Assembly (NCBI GenBank): GCA_033855775.1
Contig: JAWVFT010000116.1
Span: 1 to 64,000, forward strand
DNA length: 64,000 nucleotides
Reading direction: 5' to 3'
From: DASVTR01 sp033855775
GTDB taxonomy: Bacteria > Acidobacteriota > Blastocatellia > Pyrinomonadales > Pyrinomonadaceae
In this document: in pieces, positions 9,236 through 17,646 of the stretch
Numbering within the stretch: the stretch's first letter is position 1
Layout of the letters: each line of letters starts with the position of its first letter
Notes under the pieces: generated by a model
The model's input: the letters and a program-made list of their open reading frames with translations, nothing else
Database searches by the model: none
Told to the model about the DNA's origin: nothing
Position numbers and translations under genes: made by a program

Positions 9236-10606
9236 ATGCGAGCGATACCGACTCTCAAAATCAGCATCTCGGGCGTGCGTGGCGTCGTCGGCGAGTCGTT
9301 GACGCCAGGGCTGCTGGTGCGCTTCGCGCAGGCGTTCGGGACATACACGGGGCCGGGCCTCATCGTCATCGGGCGCGACACACGCACGTCCGGCGAGATG
9401 GTGCGGCAAGCGGTCGTGGCTGGCCTGCTCTCAAGCGGATGTCACGTGGTTGATTTGGACATCTGCCCCGTCCCGACTGTGCAACTGCTGGTGCGCGAGC
9501 GTCGTGCGCGCGGCGGCATCTGCATCACGGCCAGCCACAATCCGGCTGAGTGGAACGCCTTGAAATTCATCAACTCCGCCGGACTCTTCCTCGCCGACGC
9601 GCAGGCCCGGCAACTTCTGGACATTTATCATCAGGGCGAATACAGGAAGGTCGCGGGCGCGGAGATGCGCTCTGTCGAGCCATTAGCCGGGGCGATTGAT
9701 CTGCACATCAAGACCATACTGGATGCGCTCGGCCCATTGCCCCTTGAGTCGCAGCGCGCGCGTAAGCTTCGCGTGGCGGTTGACTCGTGCAACGGGGCAG
9801 GCTCTATCGTCGCTCCGCGTCTGCTTGAAGCGCTCGGCGTCGAGGTCGTTCCGCTGAACGTTAACCCTGATGGTCTTTTCCCGCGCGGCGCGGAGCCGGT
9901 CGAGGAGAATCTCGGCGCGTTGTCTAAGGCGGTGCGCGAGCACGGTTGCGATGTAGGGTTCGCGCAGGACATGGATGCCGACCGGCTGGCGATTGTCTCG
10001 GAGCTAGGGCAGGCGGTTGGCGAAGAATACACGCTGGCGCTCGCGGCGCGGTATGTGTTGAGCCATGAGCGCGGGGCCGTCGTGGCTAACCTTTCAACGA
10101 CGAGCGCGCTCGACGCGGTGGCCGCGCGTTTCGACTGCCCTATTTATCGCTCGAAGATTGGCGAGGCTAATGTGGCGGAAGAGATGTTGCGGCGAGGCGC
10201 AGTCATTGGCGGCGAGGGCAACGGCGGCGTCATCTACCCGCGCATCAACTTCGCGCGCGACAGCCTTGTCGGCATGGCGCTCGTCCTGCACCTGCTCGCC
10301 GAGACGAATCAAACAGTCTCGCAGTTAATCAATGAGTTGCCGCGCAGCTTCATGATTAAGGAGAAGCTGGCCTGCCGCTCAGACAAAATTCGCGCGGTGT
10401 TGAGAATGGTCAGGGATGAGTATGCACGATGGCCCATGGATTTGCGCGACGGCGTTAAAGTGACGACGCGCGACGGCTGGTTCCTCGTGCGTGGCTCGAA
10501 CACCGAACCCATTATCCGCATCGTCGCGGAGGCCGATGACCAAAGCAGCGCGCAGAGCATGATGGAAGACGTGAGGGAACGGGTGCGCGCCTGCTTAGAC
10601 GCTTGA
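9236..10606 (+). CDS. Phosphoglucosamine/phosphomannomutase family protein (active-site intact)
   Basis: The frame opens at 9185, but residues before the ATG at 9236 would be encoded by the heptad repeat, so 9236 is the likely start (456 residues). It has the full phosphohexomutase signature: LKISISGVRGVVGESLTPG, catalytic TASHNP (Ser at about 100), magnesium loop DMDADR (about 245-250), sugar loop GEGNGG and phosphate loop RGSNTEPIIR. The sugar loop differs from the GEESGH of phosphoglucosamine mutases, so the substrate could be Glc-, Man- or GlcN-phosphate. The closely similar upstream copy has lost the catalytic serine. The two probably arose by tandem duplication and may form a mixed assembly. 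Confidence 0.88.
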   Translation: MRAIPTLKISISGVRGVVGESLTPGLLVRFAQAFGTYTGPGLIVIGRDTRTSGEMVRQAVVAGLLSSGCHVVDLDICPVPTVQLLVRERRARGGICITASHNPAEWNALKFINSAGLFLADAQARQLLDIYHQGEYRKVAGAEMRSVEPLAGAIDLHIKTILDALGPLPLESQRARKLRVAVDSCNGAGSIVAPRLLEALGVEVVPLNVNPDGLFPRGAEPVEENLGALSKAVREHGCDVGFAQDMDADRLAIVSELGQAVGEEYTLALAARYVLSHERGAVVANLSTTSALDAVAARFDCPIYRSKIGEANVAEEMLRRGAVIGGEGNGGVIYPRINFARDSLVGMALVLHLLAETNQTVSQLINELPRSFMIKEKLACRSDKIRAVLRMVRDEYARWPMDLRDGVKVTTRDGWFLVRGSNTEPIIRIVAEADDQSSAQSMMEDVRERVRACLDA

Positions 10607-10616
10607 AGGCGGCAGC

Positions 10617-10636
10617 TTTTTAACGGCTGTTAAAAA
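10617..10636. promoter_or_regulatory. Short palindrome before the NagX-like gene
   Basis: TTTTTAAC and GTTAAAAA are perfect inverted arms around GGCT, 18 bases upstream of the ATG at 10654. It could be an operator or a small transcript hairpin; no family can be assigned. Confidence 0.35.
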
Positions 10637-10653
10637 TAAGTTGGAGTGAAACG

Positions 10654-11796
10654 ATGGAGGAGTTGAGCGCGGAGCGTGGAGGAACGCAGGTGGCGGGCCG
10701 CATGGCCTCGCTCGACGTTTTGCGCGGGTTAACCATCGCCGCGATGATTCTCGTCAACAACCCCGGCTCATGGGAGGCGATTTATTCGCCGCTGGAACAC
10801 GCCGCATGGCACGGCTGGACGCCGACCGACCTCATCTTTCCCTTCTTCCTCTTCATCGTCGGCGTCTCAATCACGCTCGCGCTCGGCCGGCGTGCCGAAA
10901 ACACAGGCGGCCCGAAGCGCGACCTTTATCTGAAAATTATTCGACGCTCTCTCATCATCTTCGGGCTTGGACTCTTCCTCGCGGGCTTTCCCCGCTATGA
11001 CCTCTCGACTTGGCGCATCCCCGGCGTCCTCCAGCGCATCGCTGTTTGTTATCTCATCGCCTCTGTGATTTTCTTAAACACGAAGTGGCGGACGCAGGCC
11101 ATGATCGCAGTCTCACTCCTCCTGCTTTACTGGGCGGTGTCGGTCTTGATTCCTGTGCCCGGTTTCGGCGCGGGCGATTTGAGCATGGAGGGGAACCTCG
11201 CGGCCTATGTTGACCGCAAGTTGTTCGGGCAGCACACATGGAAACCGCTCTACGACCCGGAGGGAATATTGAGCACGCTGCCTGCGATTGCGACGACGCT
11301 CGCGGGTGTGCTCACGGGCCATTGGCTGCGGCTGCGCCGGTCGGAGCTTGAGCAAGTCGCAGGGATGTTCGTCGCGGGCGCGAGCCTTGTCATTGCCGGC
11401 TGGACGTGGGCCTTCTGGTTCCCCATCAACAAGGCTCTATGGACGAGTTCTTACGTCCTCCTGACGGCTGGCCTGGCTCTTCAACTACTTGCCATCTGCT
11501 TATGGCTCATTGACATTAAGCGTGTGCGACGATGGGCAAAGCCCTTCCTCATCTTCGGCACGAACGCGCTCGCCATCTATTTCCTCTCTGAACTTTTCTC
11601 GCGCATCATCTCGCTCGTCACGCTCACACGCGACGACGGCAGCGCCGTGGATTTTCAGACCCTCATCTACGAACGCCTGTTCGCCTCGTGGGCAACGCCC
11701 AAGAGCGCCTCGCTCCTCTTCGCCATCTGCATCGTGCTGCTCTGGTTCGGCGTAGCGGCTATTCTGTATCGCAAGCGAATTTTCATCAAAGTATGA
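10654..11796 (+). CDS. NagX/HGSNAT-like membrane acyltransferase family protein (DUF5009)
   Basis: A 380-residue polytopic membrane protein; GGAG lies 9 bases before the ATG. The N-terminal region RMASLDVLRGLTIAAMILVN followed by HAAWHGWTPTDLIFPFFLF matches the conserved opening of the DUF5009/heparan-alpha-glucosaminide N-acetyltransferase group, with the loop histidine implicated in acyl transfer in the eukaryotic enzyme. About ten transmembrane segments follow. Bacterial members (NagX) occur in GlcNAc utilisation loci, where they are thought to acetylate or transport amino sugars. The nearby hexosaminidase and hexomutases support this. The exact reaction is unproven. Confidence 0.85.
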   Translation: MEELSAERGGTQVAGRMASLDVLRGLTIAAMILVNNPGSWEAIYSPLEHAAWHGWTPTDLIFPFFLFIVGVSITLALGRRAENTGGPKRDLYLKIIRRSLIIFGLGLFLAGFPRYDLSTWRIPGVLQRIAVCYLIASVIFLNTKWRTQAMIAVSLLLLYWAVSVLIPVPGFGAGDLSMEGNLAAYVDRKLFGQHTWKPLYDPEGILSTLPAIATTLAGVLTGHWLRLRRSELEQVAGMFVAGASLVIAGWTWAFWFPINKALWTSSYVLLTAGLALQLLAICLWLIDIKRVRRWAKPFLIFGTNALAIYFLSELFSRIISLVTLTRDDGSAVDFQTLIYERLFASWATPKSASLLFAICIVLLWFGVAAILYRKRIFIKV

Positions 11797-11901
11797 AATA
11801 CACTGGTCAGTTACGTTGCCCCCAAGTGGAAAAAAACGAGTGTCGCAAAATTGCTTACGAGAGAACTTATTCGGGCCTGAGCTTTCTATTTTTGCAGAGT
11901 G

Positions 11902-13119
11902 TCAGGCGAACGTCAGCGTATTTCGGAGCCGCGCTGCGACAGCCGCGGAGCACGTCACGGCCAGCGCGCTGACGAGAAACACCGAGCCCAGACCGAACCT
12001 ACCAGCAACCAGCCCAAGCGCGGGGTTGGCGAGTCCCAGAGCCAGGTCTAGAAAAGCTGTATAGGCTCCCATGGCGAGGCCGCGACTTTCCGGCGGCGCG
12101 CGCCGCACAGCTTCCACGCCGAAGCCCGGATACACAAGCGAGTAGCCGAAGCCGGTGACGCCTGCGCCGAACAACGCCAGCCCCGACCATGGCGCTAGCC
12201 AAATCAGCGCCAGCCCAATCGCTTCAATCGGCGCGCAGACCAGCGCGACTCGGGCTCCGCCAATCCTGTCCGCCAGATGGCCGAAGAGCAAGCGCGCCAC
12301 GACGAAGGCAGTCGCGAACACGGTCAGAGCGAGCCAAGCCATGCCCCACCCACGCTGCGCGAAGAGCAGCACGACGAACGTCGTAATCGCGCCGAAGCCG
12401 ATACTGCTGAACGCCAGGCCGATGCCCGGAGCCCAAACGGCGCCGACCACACTGGAGAATGAGGGGCGGGCGTTGACCTGCGGGGCGACCGCACGGCGCG
12501 GCAAGACGAGCAGCAGCGTGGCGAGTGGGATCAGCGTCGTCGCGAGCGCGATGGCTGCGAATCCGTAAGCGGCGTACAGCGCTGAGCCGGACGGCGCGCC
12601 CACAGCGAACGCGACGTACATCGCCGTCCCCACCCACGACATGACCTTCCCCGTGTTCTGTGGCCCTCCAAGCGCCAGCCCCCAACTGAGCGCCCCTGTG
12701 ATGATGAAGCTCTCCGCCCCTCCGAGCGCCGCCCGGCCCACCAACAGGATTGTGACTGATGTAACGGGCGTGCCGGCGAAACGGAGCGACAGAAGGTAGA
12801 GGAGCCCTGCTGCCGCGGCGACCAGCAGGCCGGCGACGACTGCGCGCTTCCCGCCCCGGCTGTCGGCGTAACTACCCGACCAGAACCTTGAGAGCAGGGA
12901 CGCGGTGAACTGCGCGCCGGCGACGATGCCGACCACGAAAGCGCCGAGGCCCAAGCCTTCGTGCACGTGAAGCGGAAGCGCCGGCATCGCCAGACCGATG
13001 ACGAGGAAGGCTACAAAGACCGCCGCCATGATGGGCAGCAGCGCCGCCACAACAGAAGGCGCCGCCGCCGGATGGGAAGCGTTAGCGGAAATAGTCAACC
13101 CTTGAATGTTACCCGACAT
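11902..13119 (-). CDS. MFS transporter (sugar/drug efflux type)
   Basis: A 405-residue major facilitator with about twelve hydrophobic segments. The loop 2-3 motif is SRFWSGSYADSRGGKRAV and a second-half repeat reads LLFGHLADRIGGARVALV, the paired GxxxDRxGGR signatures of MFS proteins. Overall it resembles the arabinose efflux/YhhS-YfcJ group of exporters. The substrate cannot be read from sequence. It is in the same direction as the cupin-ADH operon upstream (158-base gap) and could be its last gene, possibly exporting a product. It is convergent with the NagX-like gene. Confidence 0.85.
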   Translation of the reverse strand: MSGNIQGLTISANASHPAAAPSVVAALLPIMAAVFVAFLVIGLAMPALPLHVHEGLGLGAFVVGIVAGAQFTASLLSRFWSGSYADSRGGKRAVVAGLLVAAAAGLLYLLSLRFAGTPVTSVTILLVGRAALGGAESFIITGALSWGLALGGPQNTGKVMSWVGTAMYVAFAVGAPSGSALYAAYGFAAIALATTLIPLATLLLVLPRRAVAPQVNARPSFSSVVGAVWAPGIGLAFSSIGFGAITTFVVLLFAQRGWGMAWLALTVFATAFVVARLLFGHLADRIGGARVALVCAPIEAIGLALIWLAPWSGLALFGAGVTGFGYSLVYPGFGVEAVRRAPPESRGLAMGAYTAFLDLALGLANPALGLVAGRFGLGSVFLVSALAVTCSAAVAARLRNTLTFA

Positions 13120-13277
13120 AGTTAACTCTTAAATGATGAAACACACGGTCAAAGCATAGCCATCCGGCGGCTCGCAAACTATTCAGATCTCGGGCGAAGA
13201 AAGGGGCTTTACCACCCCAGACTGAAGCCACCCATGCCGACCTCCGGCATCCAGCGCTGGCCGCCTCTACAAGCCGG

Positions 13278-13697
13278 TCAGTTGGGACGTTTCTCAAAGA
13301 CATCCTTGCGATACTGCTCGTCGCTGACCTTCTCCATCCATTCGACGTTCTTACCATCAAGCATCTCCTGAATGGCAATATGCGACATCCCCGTCGTTGA
13401 CGTGGCGCCGTGCCAGTGCCGCTCATTCGGCGGACACCAGATGACATCGCCGGGACGTATCTCGACCTTTGGCCCGCCCTCGCTCTGCACCCATCCGCAG
13501 CCTTGAGTGACGAGCAGCGTCTGTCCGAGCGGATGCCAATGCCAAGCCGATCTGGCTCCCGGCTCGAAGGTGACGAGGGCGCAACTCATGCGAGCCGGCT
13601 CAGGTGTCTGAAATAGCGGGTCGATGCGAACATTGCCGGTGAAGTATTCCTCCGGCCCCTTGCCGGAAGGTTGTGAGCCACCTCTTTTGACTTCCAT
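13278..13697 (-). CDS. Cupin, hydroxynitrile lyase-like (GtHNL family)
   Basis: A 139-residue single-domain cupin. The metal-binding motif is W-H53-W-H55-P-L-G-Q59, with H94 in NERHWHG. These four positions coincide, with the same numbering, with the manganese ligands known for the cupin hydroxynitrile lyase of the acidobacterium Granulicella tundricola, and the opening EVKRGGSQPSGKGPEE and middle TGNVRIDPLFQ are also alike. The residue between the two histidines is Trp rather than the Thr I recall in that enzyme, which may alter the pocket. The natural role is unclear. In this operon (alcohol dehydrogenase, tautomerase, carboxymuconolactone-decarboxylase-like, aldo-keto reductase) a carbonyl or peroxide detoxification role is plausible. 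Confidence 0.85.
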   Translation of the reverse strand: MEVKRGGSQPSGKGPEEYFTGNVRIDPLFQTPEPARMSCALVTFEPGARSAWHWHPLGQTLLVTQGCGWVQSEGGPKVEIRPGDVIWCPPNERHWHGATSTTGMSHIAIQEMLDGKNVEWMEKVSDEQYRKDVFEKRPN

Positions 13698-13740
13698 CTT
13701 CTTTACTCCTTTACTCGATTATCTTGTTAGCGCCTGTCCC

Positions 13741-14775
13741 TCAGGGCTCGACCATGACTTTGATCGCCTCTCGCTCGTCCATCGCGCGGTAGCCGTCTGG
13801 CGCCTCGTCGAGGCCGACAACCCGGTCGAAGACCCGGCCCGGCTCAATCCTGCCTTCGAGAATATCGGGCAGAAGTTCCTTGATGTAGGCGCGCACAGGC
13901 GCAGGGCCGCCGCTCACGGTGACGTTGTTGTAGAACGCGGGCTGCGAGGCTGGCATCGTCTCGTCCTGCGGGACGCCGACGCGTCCGACCGCGCCACCGG
14001 GACGCGCGATGCTGATGGCTGTAAGCATCGACTGTTCGAGGCCGACGCATTCGAGGACGGAATGGACGCCGAAGCCTCCGGTCAATTCGCGCACTCGCTC
14101 AACCGCCTCGTCGCCCCGCTCGCTCACGACGTTTGTTGCGCCGAACTCTCTCGCGAGCGCTATCCGGTCTGGATGACGGCCCATGATGATGATCTGCTCT
14201 GCGCCGAGACGCCGCGCCGCGATAACGCCACAGAGGCCGACGGCGCCATCTCCGACAACGGCCACCGTCTTGCCGGGGCCGACCTTTGCGGCGATGGCCG
14301 CGTGATGGCCCGTGCCCATCACGTCTGAAAGGGTGAGGAGCGATGGCATCAGCGCGTCGTCACGGCCTACAGGCAGGACGAAGAGCGTCCCGTCCGCTAA
14401 GGGAACGCGCACCGCTTCGGCCTGCGCTCCCGCTATCTCCTCGTTGCCGAAGAACCCGCCGTGGACGCATGACGTGTGTAGTCCTTCGTGGCAGAAGGCG
14501 CAGGAGCCATCAGAGAACGCGAACGGCATGACGACGAGTTCGCCAGCTTTGACGACGCGAACGTCCGAGCCGACCGATTCGACGACGCCGATGGCCTCGT
14601 GTCCCATGACGCGGCCCGTCTCGCTCTGTTCCATCGACTTGTAGGGCCAGAGATCGCTGCCGCAGATGCAAGCGCGCGTGACGCGAACAACCGCGTCCGT
14701 CGGCTCAACCAAACTGGCGTCGGGGACGTTCTCGATACGAACGTCGCCTGCTCCAAACATTACTGTTGCACGCAT
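13741..14775 (-). CDS. Zinc-dependent alcohol dehydrogenase family protein
   Basis: A 344-residue medium-chain dehydrogenase. The catalytic zinc motif is CICGSDLWPY and GHEAIGVVESVG is also present. The structural-zinc loop is reduced (CAFCHEGLHTSC), as in several bacterial subfamilies. The Rossmann motif is VVGDGAVGLCGVIAARRLGA. It would oxidise alcohols or reduce aldehydes with NAD(P). It lies 43 bases upstream of the cupin and 32 bases downstream of the tautomerase, so co-transcription is likely. Confidence 0.88.
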   Translation of the reverse strand: MRATVMFGAGDVRIENVPDASLVEPTDAVVRVTRACICGSDLWPYKSMEQSETGRVMGHEAIGVVESVGSDVRVVKAGELVVMPFAFSDGSCAFCHEGLHTSCVHGGFFGNEEIAGAQAEAVRVPLADGTLFVLPVGRDDALMPSLLTLSDVMGTGHHAAIAAKVGPGKTVAVVGDGAVGLCGVIAARRLGAEQIIIMGRHPDRIALAREFGATNVVSERGDEAVERVRELTGGFGVHSVLECVGLEQSMLTAISIARPGGAVGRVGVPQDETMPASQPAFYNNVTVSGGPAPVRAYIKELLPDILEGRIEPGRVFDRVVGLDEAPDGYRAMDEREAIKVMVEP

Positions 14776-14807
14776 GATTATCTACCTCCTGTTATCGCCC
14801 GCGCGAT

Positions 14808-15038
14808 TCAAAACGGTTCGTACCCCGGCTTCTTGTAGAGCCTTTCAAAGTTCGGAAGGATCTCGGGGTTGTAGACCTTCTCCATCCAATCCTGTGGTTT
14901 CACTTCTTCTATCGCCACCGAGACCGACTCTTCTTTGTAATCAAGAATGGTCGTAACGTCTTTGACGATCTGTTCGGACAATTGGGTCTTCTGCTCCTCT
15001 GATTTTCCCGGCCAGACCTTCACGATGATGTGCGGCAT
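14808..15038 (-). CDS. 4-oxalocrotonate tautomerase family protein (PptA-like)
   Basis: A 76-residue protein beginning MPHIIVKVWPGKS, so removal of Met would expose the catalytic N-terminal Pro1 of the tautomerase superfamily. The end KPGYEPF and the length match the PptA/YdcE branch. These enzymes tautomerise enol/keto acids; the natural substrate of this branch is unknown. It lies 9 bases from the preceding gene in a tight operon. Confidence 0.85.
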   Translation of the reverse strand: MPHIIVKVWPGKSEEQKTQLSEQIVKDVTTILDYKEESVSVAIEEVKPQDWMEKVYNPEILPNFERLYKKPGYEPF

Positions 15039-15047
15039 AACTCCCTC

Positions 15048-15374
15048 TTATTCCGCGGCCTCCGCAAACACTTTCCTCGCGATGCCGATTGCGGTGCTGG
15101 CCGGCGGCCAGCCTGCGTAGAAAGCGAGGTGCGTGATGAGTTCTATCAGCTCATCCTTCGTGACGCCGTTCTCAAGCGCTCTGCCGAGATGGAATGGCAG
15201 TTCGTTCGTGCGATACATCGCGACGAGAGTCGCCACGGTGACGAGACTCCGGTCACGCTTGGAGAGTCCGGGTCGTTCCCAAACGTCGCCGAAGAGAACT
15301 TTATCGGTGTATTCGCCGAGCGCAGGGGCGATGTCAGAATAAGGATTGCGCTTAGGTGTTTGTTCGTCTGCCAC
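15048..15374 (-). CDS. Carboxymuconolactone decarboxylase/AhpD-like protein
   Basis: A 108-residue protein with the all-helical CMD fold signature: PGLSKRDRSLVTVATLVAM, ELPFHLGRALENGVTKDE and ITHLAFYAGWPPASTAI. The redox CxxC of AhpD is absent, so a peroxidase reductase role is unlikely. The conserved His of FHLGRA is kept. The operon with cupin, tautomerase and dehydrogenases is a frequent arrangement for small carbonyl/oxidative-stress enzymes. Confidence 0.85.
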   Translation of the reverse strand: MADEQTPKRNPYSDIAPALGEYTDKVLFGDVWERPGLSKRDRSLVTVATLVAMYRTNELPFHLGRALENGVTKDELIELITHLAFYAGWPPASTAIGIARKVFAEAAE

Positions 15375-15407
15375 GATTATCTCCTTTATGTTTTCTGGCC
15401 GGTCGCC

Positions 15408-16403
15408 TCACCGGCCCGTCAACTGTTCATGAAATTCAGGATACCGAGCCCCTTCGACCTTAATACTTGAGGAGGCGCTTTCGATGGCGCGTAGATCTTC
15501 CGGCGTCAGTTCGACGTCCGCTGCTCCAATGTTTTCTTCGAGGCGATGCAGCTTCGTTGTGCCCGGAATCGGCGCTATCCAGGGCTTCTTTGCGAGCAGC
15601 CATGCGAGCGCGATCTGAGCAGGCGTCGCCTTCTTTTGCTCCGCGAATCTGTTGAGCAGATCGACCAAAGCTTGATTCGCCTTACGATTCTCCGGGTTAA
15701 AGCGTGGGACTGTGCTGCGGAAGTCGGAGCTATCAAAGGTAGTGTTCTCGTCGATCTTCCCCGTGAGGAAGCCCTTGCCGAGGGGGCTGAATGGGACGAA
15801 CCCGATGCCGAGTTCCTCAAGTGTCGGCAGCACTTCTTCTTCAGGCTGCCTCCACCAGAGCGAGTACTCGCTCTGGAGCGCCGTCACGGGCTGAACGGCG
15901 TGCGCGCGGCGAATGGTTTGCGCCCCCGCTTCGGAAAGGCCGAAGCGCTTGACCTTGCCTTCCTGAATCAATTCCTTCACCGCTCCCGCCACGTCTTCGA
16001 TTGGAACGTTCGGGTCAACGCGATGCTGATAGTAAAGGTCAATCGTCTCGACTTGCAGACGTTTGAGAGAGCCTTCGACCGACTCCTTGATATGCTTGGG
16101 CCGGCTATCCAGAGCGCTCCAGCGCGCCTCATCCGGTGTCGCAGGCGCCCACCCGAACTTGGTTGCGATCACTACCTGCCCGCGGAACGGAGCAAGGGCT
16201 TCACCCACGAGTTCTTCGTTTGCGAACGGGCCGTACACTTCGGCGGTATCAAAGAAGGTGACGCCGCGTTCCACAGCCGCGCGGAGAAGCGAGATCATCT
16301 CCTGCTTGTCTTTGGGCGGGCCGTAAGACCAGCTCATGCCCATGCAGCCGAGCCCGATGGCTGATACTTCGACGCTGCTCTTTCCGAGTTTGCGCTTCTG
16401 CAT
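15408..16403 (-). CDS. Aldo/keto reductase
   Basis: An ATG at 16403 is chosen over an in-frame GTG at 16418 because GAGGAAT lies 7-9 bases before it (331 residues). It is a TIM-barrel NADPH-dependent oxidoreductase: MQKRKLGKSSVEVSAIGLG, FFDTAEVYGPFANEELVGEA (catalytic Asp and Tyr), and IDLYYQHRVDPNVPIED with the active-site His. IPGTTKLHRLEENIGA forms the nucleotide-binding end. It belongs to the AKR11/13-like general stress group that reduces aldehydes. It is the first gene of the operon after the AraC regulator. Confidence 0.9.
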   Translation of the reverse strand: MQKRKLGKSSVEVSAIGLGCMGMSWSYGPPKDKQEMISLLRAAVERGVTFFDTAEVYGPFANEELVGEALAPFRGQVVIATKFGWAPATPDEARWSALDSRPKHIKESVEGSLKRLQVETIDLYYQHRVDPNVPIEDVAGAVKELIQEGKVKRFGLSEAGAQTIRRAHAVQPVTALQSEYSLWWRQPEEEVLPTLEELGIGFVPFSPLGKGFLTGKIDENTTFDSSDFRSTVPRFNPENRKANQALVDLLNRFAEQKKATPAQIALAWLLAKKPWIAPIPGTTKLHRLEENIGAADVELTPEDLRAIESASSSIKVEGARYPEFHEQLTGR

Positions 16404-16612
16404 TTTCGAATTCCTCACTCTTCGTTAAAAGGTAAAGCTAATTTACTCCGCGCTGGCGCAGCCGTCGCAGGTATTCTTGCTCTACCTGTCGCGATATTGC
16501 TTGAAACAACGGATCGGAATACAGAAGAACAATGCTCGTGAATCATCGCAGAAACGTGCGCGATTCCTACTGAAAGGATGGGTTTTTATGAAATACGCAG
16601 CTAATGGGGAGG

Positions 16613-17518
16613 TCAACGCTGCCGACGGTAGTCGCTTGGGGAAAGGCTGGTCTCTCTGCGGAAGAGTTGTGCGAAGTGGCTAGGATTGGAGTATCCCACC
16701 TCCAGGGCAACATCCACTACGCTCATCTTCGTCTCGCGCAGCAGTTGTCGCGCTTTATTCATTCGCAAATTAATCTGATGGCGCGAAGGTGAGACTCCCA
16801 TGGCGCTCTTGAAGAGGCGCTGAAAGTGAAACTTGCTCAACCCGACTTGAGCCGCCAGATCCTCAAGGCTGAAGTCTTCACTGATATGTTCGGCCATCCA
16901 GTCCGTTATCTGCCGGAGCTTATAGCCGGGGAGTGAGGGACTGGCGCTACGCGACTCCTCGTTTGTTTCCCCGTAATCTCGGGCGAGGTGGATGGCAAGC
17001 ATCTGTGCGAGACCTTGCACGAAAAGAGGGCTCGCCTCCTGGCGCATCAACTCATCGCGTAATTGTTCCATCAACAAATTCAAAGCAGCATCGGTGAACG
17101 CTGAAAGGTCTCGCAGTTGTGCATGAGCAGCGTCCGTTCCGAAGACCTCCTCCAGGGCGCGCTGAAGGAGCGGCAACTCAACGAAGACCAGCATGGTTTC
17201 AAAGGGCTCCGGGGTCATCGCCCTCCAGCGGACATCGTAGGGAGCGCCTCCAGAGGTGAGAAAGAAAGAGCCTTTCTTTATCCGATGAGTGACCCATGGC
17301 TGTTCGTTCTCCCGCTCCTGAAAATCCACTTCGCCCGATGTAGTCCACGCGAGGAACGATTCGCTGACTGAAGGAAGTTGCAACGTGCCGACTGTAGGCG
17401 GGAGCGCGACGATCCATGCTTTGATGTCGCTCCAAGCTTCGCCGCGACTCTCGAACAGGCATTTCCCGCCGACGTAGCGTTCGAAGGCTTCGGCGGATGT
17501 TGTCTCAGGAATCGACAT
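16613..17518 (-). CDS. AraC family transcriptional regulator
   Basis: A 301-residue regulator. The N-terminal 190 residues form a ligand-sensing domain without a recognised signature. Residues about 200-301 are the double helix-turn-helix AraC domain (DFSLEDLAAQVGLSKFHFQR, GVSPSRHQINLRMNKARQLL, VVDVALEVGYSNPSHFAQLF). It is upstream of and codirectional with the aldo-keto reductase operon (210-base gap to the chosen AKR start), so it most likely controls that operon and itself. The inducer is unknown. Confidence 0.9.
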   Translation of the reverse strand: MSIPETTSAEAFERYVGGKCLFESRGEAWSDIKAWIVALPPTVGTLQLPSVSESFLAWTTSGEVDFQERENEQPWVTHRIKKGSFFLTSGGAPYDVRWRAMTPEPFETMLVFVELPLLQRALEEVFGTDAAHAQLRDLSAFTDAALNLLMEQLRDELMRQEASPLFVQGLAQMLAIHLARDYGETNEESRSASPSLPGYKLRQITDWMAEHISEDFSLEDLAAQVGLSKFHFQRLFKSAMGVSPSRHQINLRMNKARQLLRETKMSVVDVALEVGYSNPSHFAQLFRRETSLSPSDYRRQR

Positions 17519-17646
17519 TTAAGACATATTAGTGCAGGGAGCGCTTCAAAACAAAAAGGAAACGTTATATCGTTAATGAGAGACAACGACTCCGGCATCT
17601 CTTTGCAAATCTCGCCGCAGTTCAAAGCGAGTGAAAGTTGGATTAG

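Noticed and set aside
14808..15038. Tautomerase as part of an aromatic meta-cleavage pathway
   Set aside because: The sequence fits the PptA-like branch and the operon has no ring-cleavage dioxygenase, so a 4-oxalocrotonate role is not supported.
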